Shown: one piece after another, positions 58,349 to 64,000 of the stretch
Position numbering within the stretch: the first letter of the stretch is position 1
Layout of the letters: the number at the start of each line of letters is the position of its first letter
Assembly (NCBI GenBank): GCA_949316235.1
Contig: OX438742.1
Span: 10,172,815 to 10,236,814 of the forward strand
Direction: 5' to 3'
DNA: 64,000 bases
Source: Oegoconia quadripuncta
Taxonomy: Eukaryota; Arthropoda; Insecta; Lepidoptera; Autostichidae
Notes under the pieces: model-generated
Told to the model about the DNA's origin: nothing
Database searches by the model: none
What the model saw: the letters and a program-made list of their open reading frames with translations, nothing else
Translations under genes and position numbers: made by a program

Positions 58349-59416
58349 TCAGAAGCTGTTCATGGGCTCTTGGATGACTGCGCCAATGGTTCTGCCGATC
58401 TTGCTAAGGAACACATGGCGGTGGCCCTTGCCAGGCAGGCCACACGACACACTGCGGATGTTGTACCGCCCCGTGCCCGGCCACACCACGGTCCGCTGGT
58501 AGCCCGGGCCCCTGTCGTACGAACTATTAAAACCTCGCTTATTCTGCACGAACTCCCTCGGCTTATCCACGCTGTAATGCGTCGGGCCCGGATCGGATAT
58601 TTTCTTCGGACACATCGACAAATCCACCAGCGCCGTCCGCCCTCTATAGGGCACATCTCTGTTTGTCTTATTCAATTTTCCGAATGGAATCTTTTTGTAT
58701 TTCTCAAAACTGCCCGGCAGAGTCAACGGCCACGTGGCGGCGCTGCATTTCAAAGATGTATTGAAATGATTCTTTATGCTATTACCATCGCGTTTGCCGG
58801 AGAAAAGGTCGTATGGTCCTCGTAACGACACCAGTTTTTTAGATTTTTGGTCTATAGCGTCTTTATCCAAAATGGAATACCGATTCGGTGCTAGTGACCA
58901 TCTTGGACACATATCTTTAAATCGGCATGGCTCTTCCCTTTCAAAAGGAGGTCTGGTGGAATGTGGCCCGTATGGGGCTTTAAATGGGTGAGTTTTATAG
59001 TATGTGCCCGGTCCCGGGATTCTATTTTTAGTGGGTCTAAAACGAGGCGTCCTACCGAAATTGAGGTTTTTACACGCCGGTTCATATTTAACAGGATCTG
59101 GTACTGTGGTCCATGCCGGACCTAAAAGAGTAGTTTGCCACCTCCTTTGCTCGAGAATCCTTTGATTTCTGTAGCCCAAGTTTTTCGCCCAAGCTTCCAG
59201 TTCAGTTTTATTCCTCCATGGGTTTTTGAGGAACTTGAGTTCCCTGTTCACTTCGAAGATTTCGTGAAGGGGTTTCGGACTGTAAAGGCATGGGTCGCAG
59301 GCGGCTGGTCTCTTCGAGTATAGCCCGCTGGGATCTAGGTTGGGGTGGCCAGTGATCTTATCAAATCTCTTGGAGCTGGAGCCGAAGGGAGCGTAATTCT
59401 TCTTAGCCGTCACCAT
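58349..59416 (-). CDS. Sperm-tail PG-rich-repeat protein (LEXM/CIMAP2-like), single exon
   Basis: An uninterrupted frame of 355 codons with an ATG in good context (AAATGG). The protein is very basic and rich in Pro, Gly, Lys, Arg and Tyr. It opens with APFGSSSKRFD (residues 9-19) and HPNLDPSGLY. It carries repeated Pro-Gly motifs followed by a tyrosine: IPGPGTYY (133-140), SDPGPTHYSVD (274-284), DRGPGYQ (301-307) and WPGTGRYNI (312-320). This pattern is that of sperm-tail PG-rich-repeat (STPGR) proteins, which lie inside or on axonemal microtubules (family knowledge). The N-terminal block recalls the LEXM/CIMAP2 branch, but that is tentative. It has no signal peptide, membrane segment or intron. 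The isolated intronless state could mean a retrogene or simply a compact testis gene. Confidence 0.85.
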   Translation of the reverse strand: MVTAKKNYAPFGSSSKRFDKITGHPNLDPSGLYSKRPAACDPCLYSPKPLHEIFEVNRELKFLKNPWRNKTELEAWAKNLGYRNQRILEQRRWQTTLLGPAWTTVPDPVKYEPACKNLNFGRTPRFRPTKNRIPGPGTYYKTHPFKAPYGPHSTRPPFEREEPCRFKDMCPRWSLAPNRYSILDKDAIDQKSKKLVSLRGPYDLFSGKRDGNSIKNHFNTSLKCSAATWPLTLPGSFEKYKKIPFGKLNKTNRDVPYRGRTALVDLSMCPKKISDPGPTHYSVDKPREFVQNKRGFNSSYDRGPGYQRTVVWPGTGRYNIRSVSCGLPGKGHRHVFLSKIGRTIGAVIQEPMNSF

Positions 59417-59733
59417 TTGGTAGGTGTGAATTATATAAAATATGAATAAATAAAATATTTATTGTTATCTAAAGTTTTGAAGTTTAATTGTCATTTTGTG
59501 ACATTTGTGTTAAATTCTTTTTTCACTTTTTTTTTTATTGTAAAGCTTCAGCCTTAACTTTGTATGGGATATTAGGTATTTACCTAAGTAAATCGAGGAG
59601 TTCATACGAAGTCACTAATTTTTAATGAAGTTTACACTTACTAAAAGTTTACGCATCACGGCATTACATACAAACTTCAATGTTTAAAAAATTTCCAAAA
59701 GGAATAACGATTGTAATGATAGTCAGCTGGGTA

Positions 59734-59873
59734 GCATAACCACACGCGATATAGTTTATCACACGTTATATCGCGCGCATCTGTCAAAATGCTGCTGTAC
59801 GACTGTTATGTCGCTCATTTTGTCAGTACACCGCGATAAAATCTGTGATAAACTATATCGCAAGTTGTCATGC
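59734..59873. mobile_element. 140-bp palindromic MITE
   Basis: GCGATATAGTTTATCACA at about 59746-59763 is matched, inverted, by TGTGATAAACTATATCGC at about 59843-59860. The pairing goes on inward (TATCGCG / CGCGATA, TGTCAAAATG / CATTTTGTCA) and outward (GCAT / ATGC). The element folds on itself over nearly its whole length. Confidence 0.7.
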
Positions 59874-60234
59874 TAGGAACGCACAAGTCGTTACAGAAGT
59901 TATTGAGAACATGTTTACAGTGACAAGAATGGAACCTTTGCGTCTCTCATTGGCATAAGTCATTAATGCAATAGCAGTTTTCTATCTCCTCCTCCTACAC
60001 CTGAGAATAATCGCATTCTACGCGTCATGCCCCGTATGAGTTCATATGGGGCATGACTACTCTCTAGATCAGGTACTTTGTTATAAATGATAAATTTAAA
60101 CCACGACAGCTATTTACAAATAAAGACGATGATAGGTCACTTGATAAAATGCGATATTGCAGGGATATAGACCTTCCCTCATATTCAGGGAGTATAGGGA
60201 TAGTAATTATTATAGTAAGTAATTAAATTAAATT

Positions 60235-60325
60235 TAAAAGCTCATTGGTACATGGCCTACCTGGGGTTCGAACCTGGACCTCCCAAATTGGGAGACTGGG
60301 ACTCCATTGATCCACCGACGCGCTT
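60235..60325 (-). repeat. tRNA-derived SINE head
   Basis: On the minus strand: GCGCGTCGGTGGATCAATGG, AGTCCCAGTCTCCCAATTTG and GGAGGTCCAGGTTCGAACCC, with A-box and B-box spacing like a tRNA gene. There is no clean acceptor stem or anticodon arm, and it continues into AT-rich sequence, so it is not a tRNA gene. Confidence 0.5.
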
Positions 60326-60794
60326 ACTTAGTATCATATTTAGCGATCGAACGCAAGCGAGCTAAAATATTAACGTTGTCAGCTGTAGTTCTCTGCGGAA
60401 ACGTCCGCAATGCAAAAATATCCGCCTAGACATTCATTTGAACGGCCAATTTATCTATGTTTATAGTAATAAAATAATAATAATAAAATAGTTTATTTTT
60501 CTCATCGAAGATTTGCAAAGTGACGTTAGGCCGAGATAATGCATGGAACAGATTTGTGGGAAGACTGGTGCTTGAAAAGGAAGAAGCAGAATGGCCCCCC
60601 AGCCATGGACGTAGTGTATTAGTACTGATCGGTATTAAATATGGCGACTGAGGAGGAAAACACGGGAAGGAAATCACATAGGTTTGGAGTGGAGTCGTAG
60701 TGTTCTTCTTGGTTTTCAACCCCCGATGAGTTATCATTGCGGATATAAAATTAATTGATTAAAATCAATTACGTGTGGCTTTGATTATCACCAT

Positions 60795-60885
60795 CACTAC
60801 AATTCCACTTTCGTCCTCATCTTCACTTAACACCAGAGGTGTGATTGAGGTAAAGTGCTAACCCGTTATGCATTAAAAAAAAACT
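60795..60885 (+). repeat. SINE (family C) tail
   Basis: TTCGTCCTCATCTTCACTTA ACACCAGAGGTGTGATTGAG GTAAAGTGCTAACCCGTTAT GCATT and a run of nine A. This is the cleanest tail of the family in the window. Confidence 0.6.
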
Positions 60886-60959
60886 GTCCGCGAAGTTCAA
60901 TTTCTTTTTGCTAACTTTTGAGAATGTTGACAATGTAGGATAATTTTTCTTCTTTGTTG

Positions 60960-61260
60960 CTTTTTCAACATATTTGGCCCATCGTCGGCGAAATATGAAC
61001 CATATTTTGCTGCTTCAAATAGATGAGAAGCACTCGAAAAAAATAGGTAAGAACGTAATTTTTTATGACACCAGAATATTCTACGTTCAAAATCTAAATA
61101 AGAATAAATTCTTTATCAAACCTCTTTTTAAAACTTTGACCATCCACCTCTTGGCTCCATCATCAGATCAGCTGCAAGATACCAAATTATAGTATTGTCA
61201 TCAGAATTACATATACATTCAAAGTTTCATTTCGATACGACATTTAGAAGTAAATTTAAA
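60960..61260 (+). repeat. Dispersed repeat fragment next to the BEL/Pao element
   Basis: TTGGCTCCATCATCAGATCA GCTGCAAG and CATCAGAATTACATATACAT TCAAAGTTTCATTTCGATAC form a recurring lepidopteran repeat. It probably belongs to the sequence into which the retrotransposon inserted, or overlaps its LTR start. Confidence 0.4.
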
Positions 61261-61299
61261 TTAATTTTCAAGATTTAATTACATAGTTACAACAAGTGA

Positions 61300-61544
61300 A
61301 GCTAATATAAAGGTGTAATATAAATATAATAAGAAGTAGGATTTCCGTAGAACCTCTTCTAAGCCTTTTGTAGAGGACAAATAATGGCTGGTTGTATAGC
61401 TACTGTGTATTTTAGAAACATATTACAAATGTGACAAATCTCGACGTCAAAGTGAAAAATATACATTTACAGTATCAAGCGTTCGTGGTTATAATTTATC
61501 GTAATTAAACGAATCCGCCGCCCTCTGTAGCTCGATCCTCAACA
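61300..61544 (+). repeat. 5' LTR of the BEL/Pao element (right end placed, left end not)
   Basis: An LTR must end just before the primer-binding site, and the CA at 61543-61544 fits the usual terminal dinucleotide. The start is not resolved because the second LTR lies outside the window. A TATA-like stretch lies near 61316-61330. The length given here is a guess. Confidence 0.35.
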
Positions 61545-61546
61545 AG

Positions 61547-61560
61547 TGGCGACCGTGACA
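61547..61560 (+). other. Primer-binding site, tRNA-Arg
   Basis: TGGCGACCGTGACA begins with TGG (pairing with the CCA end) and is complementary to the 3' end of an insect tRNA-Arg of the GACCGTG...CACGGTCG type (acceptor sequence recalled from known insect tRNA-Arg). It lies directly before the ATG of the gag-pol frame. Confidence 0.75.
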
Positions 61561-64000
61561 ATGGCAGACAAGCTACGAAAGGAGCGCGGCATTGCGCGTA
61601 GTCTTTTTACGAAGGCAGCGAACGCCTTAGAGATATGTATGACAGCGAAAGAGAAAAGTCCAGAAACCATCTCCAGAGCAGGAGAATGGCTTAAGAAGAA
61701 GGCAGATGACCTTTTCAAGGTCGATGAGAGCCTCAAGGGTCACCTTCTTGACATCACCGACGAATCAACTTTGCTTTCGGAAATCGAGCAAGTTGAGTCT
61801 TATGAGTATAGGTACTTCACCTTAGAGTCGGAATGCGCGAAGTACCTCAAGGAGGTAAACGATTCATCATCAGAGGCGAGTACGGCGATAGAAAGACGGA
61901 AATATGTATTGCCGAAAATAGAATTAAAAAAGTTTGACGGCTGCATAAAAAATTGGTTAGGTTTTTGGGGCCAATTTAAGAAAATTGATGAGGATGGATC
62001 CTTGGATGAGGAGGATAAATTCCAATATTTAATGCAGGCTACTGTCCCAGGTACGTCGGCGAGACAGTTAGTAGAAAGTTTTCCTCCATCGGGTCCTAAT
62101 TATAAGAAGGCTGTTATGATGCTTAAGTCGCGTTTTGCTAGAGACGATCTCCTCATAGAAATGCACATTCGAGAGCTTTTAAAACTGGTTCTAAATAAGG
62201 AAACTTCAAGCATTAGAGTTTTATATGACAAGCTTATGACACAATTACATGCTCTTGAAAGTTTGAAAGTTACGAAGGAGAAGTATGCGTCTATGTTATA
62301 TCCGATGGTGGAGTCCACTCTCTCAGAGGATGTCTTACGCGCATGGGAGCGATGCCGTCGACAGTTTGGCTCTTCAACTACTGATGGGCATGAGACTAAC
62401 CAGTTGGCTGAATTATTAAGCTTTTTAGGCAGAGAGGTAGACAGTGAGGAGAGGATAGAAATGGCAAAAATGGGCTTTGAGACAGAAGCAGGATCATCTT
62501 CAACCTCCGATCATCTGCCAACTGCGGCATGTATCGTAGCAGGACAATCATCATCAGACAAAATGAAAGAACTAAAGGCTTGTTTGTGGTGTACCAAGCT
62601 ATCGCATACCAGCTCAGAATGCTTGAAGGCCAGAGAGATGCCATTACAAGAGAGGAAGGACATGCTGAAGAAAAAGCGAGCTTGTTTTAAATGTCTCAAG
62701 GAGGGGCATAATGCCTTTAAATGCAAGGCGATAGTGAAGTGCATTATATGCAATAGAGGCCATCATGCTATTATGTGTGCGGAGATCATTAATATTAAGT
62801 CAACGAAAGATGTTGCAAATAGCAAGGACCAGGGAGTAATGTTGTGCTATAAAAATGATATAACCCTTTTGCCAACATTACTGGTTCGCATAAAGTCGCG
62901 TAAAGGAGCATCAATTGTGCGCGCGTTAGTAGATTCTGGATCGCAAAGATCGTATATCACAGGAAAACTCGCTAAACAATTGAGTTTAAATAAAATTGGA
63001 GAAGAAATGCTCGGTCATTTTGTTTTTGGCGGTTCGGAGACGGCTCGGCAAGTTCACAAGCTTTACGAGGTACATGTAGAAAGCCTGGAAGACAATTTCT
63101 GTCTACGTATGAAGGTCTTAGACCAGGCAAAGATATGTGGCCATGTACCAAGAATAGGGAGTTCAAATGAAGCTATAGCTTTGTTAAAGGCTAACAGCGT
63201 TGTGTTGTCTGATCAGGGAAAGGAACCGTTAGAAATAAGTCTGTTGATTGGCTCGGATTATTTGGGATCCTTGATTACCAGCCAATTTATTAATATTAAC
63301 GATAATTTAGTAGCAGTAAAGACGAAATTAGGCTGGACTATACAGGGTCAGACAATAGGATCATGCGGTCCTTCAACATCTACATCCGCTTATTTCAATT
63401 CTGATCTTAGCAAGTTATGGGAGTTGGAGACTCTTGGTATTGCCGACCCCATTGAAGTCAAGACACAGAAATCAATAGAAACAGATGCCATGGAATCTTT
63501 CAAGAGCACAGTGACAGTAAATGCAGATGGCAGGTATGAAGTCGGTTTATTATGGAAGGATGGTCGGCTTGTACTAGGATCTAATTATAAGGCTGCTTTG
63601 AGTCGTTTACTTTCGAATACCAATCGCCTTTTGTTAACCGGTAATTATAACGAATATGATAATATTTTTAAAGAATGGTTAGAGTTAGGTATTATCGAAA
63701 AGGTAGTTGATTGTAATGTAAACGGCCATTATTTACCTCATCACGCTGTAGTTAAAGAATCTAGTCGGACGACACGAGTTCGTCCAGTTTTTGACGCGTC
63801 TGCGAAGGATTCTAGGGGCAATTCTCTTAATTCTTGTCTCGATAAAGGTGTTAACTTAATAGAGAGAATTCCTAAATTAATGGTACGATTTCGTCAGGAA
63901 GCAGTGGGTGTAACTGCTGATATTAAGAAGGCCTTTTTACAGATAGCGCTGTCGCCTGGTGATAGAGATTATTTGAGGTTTCTCTGGTGGCGGGATAGTG
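61561..64000 (+). mobile_element. BEL/Pao LTR retrotransposon gag-pol, 5' part, frame open to window edge
   Basis: From ATG at 61561 there are 813 codons without a stop, running off the right edge. Order seen: a helical N-terminal region; the DUF1759 gag-like domain at about residues 117-260 (FDGCIKNWLGFWGQF and onward); a Cys/His-rich start at C341; zinc knuckles C375-x2-C378-x4-H383-x4-C388 and C394-x2-C397-x4-H402-x3-C406; and the DUF1758 aspartic protease with active-site DSG at 458-460. The N-terminal part of the reverse transcriptase follows, with VRPVFDAS near 742 and the first catalytic Asp, D787, in TADIKKAFLQI. This domain order and the fused gag-pol frame are typical of BEL/Pao. 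The remaining RT, RNase H and integrase and the 3' LTR should lie beyond the window. No disabling change is seen in the visible part. Confidence 0.92.

Noticed and set aside
58360..58825. Overlapping frames on both strands of the sperm-tail gene
   Set aside because: They are shadows. The 355-codon minus-strand frame with PG repeats is the real one.
60243..60320. Possible minus-strand tRNA gene
   Set aside because: The boxes are present but there is no clean acceptor stem. It is best read as a SINE head.
1..64000. CRISPR arrays, bacterial operons or a prokaryotic defence system
   Set aside because: No regularly spaced direct repeats of that kind. Introns, SINEs and nuclear-pore and mitochondrial genes show this is animal nuclear DNA.

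Overview
The window looks like a piece of a moth or butterfly (Lepidoptera) nuclear genome. It is AT-rich, its genes are split by GT-AG introns, it is crowded with tRNA-derived SINEs, LINE scraps and small inverted-repeat transposons, and several repeats are ones I recognise as common in Lepidoptera. All identifications come from reading the sequence; nothing was searched. Four host gene models and one retrotransposon can be supported.

Region by region. (1) 1-5000: the 3' part of an unrecognised plus-strand gene, with a proline-rich exon at 101-298 and an acidic terminal exon at 4494-4952, with an RTE-type LINE end and a SINE between them. (2) 5-21 kb: a gene desert of repeats, including a 0.8-kb fold-back element at 11348-12146, a nested inverted-repeat element at about 6065-7115, two copies of a GGCCCGTATT-ended MITE, a Lep1-like Helitron fragment and SINEs. 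(3) 21045-27778, minus strand: a complete COQ8 (ADCK3/ADCK4) gene in eight coding exons, 638 codons, with every signature of the UbiB atypical kinases. (4) 28.4-32.4 kb: a poly(A) retrocopy with a 13-bp target duplication, a hAT element with 8-bp target duplications and a SINE inside it, a duplicated palindrome, and a stray exon-like relic of a transporter. (5) 33006-50969, plus strand: nucleoporin Nup153 in seven exons, 1358 codons, with four RanBP2-type zinc fingers and an FG-rich C-terminal half. Its introns hold LINE and mariner debris. (6) 51-58 kb: no gene seen. (7) 58349-59416, minus strand: a single-exon sperm-tail PG-rich-repeat protein. (8) 61547-64000: the 5' part of a BEL/Pao LTR retrotransposon. 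It has a tRNA-Arg primer-binding site and one uninterrupted gag-pol frame that runs off the right edge.

The host genes have unrelated jobs: coenzyme Q biosynthesis in mitochondria, the nuclear pore basket, and the axoneme of sperm or cilia. There is no operon-like logic, as expected for an insect chromosome. I did not find a convincing undescribed molecular system. The most informative material is the transposon record, where several insertions can be bounded to the base by their target-site duplications.
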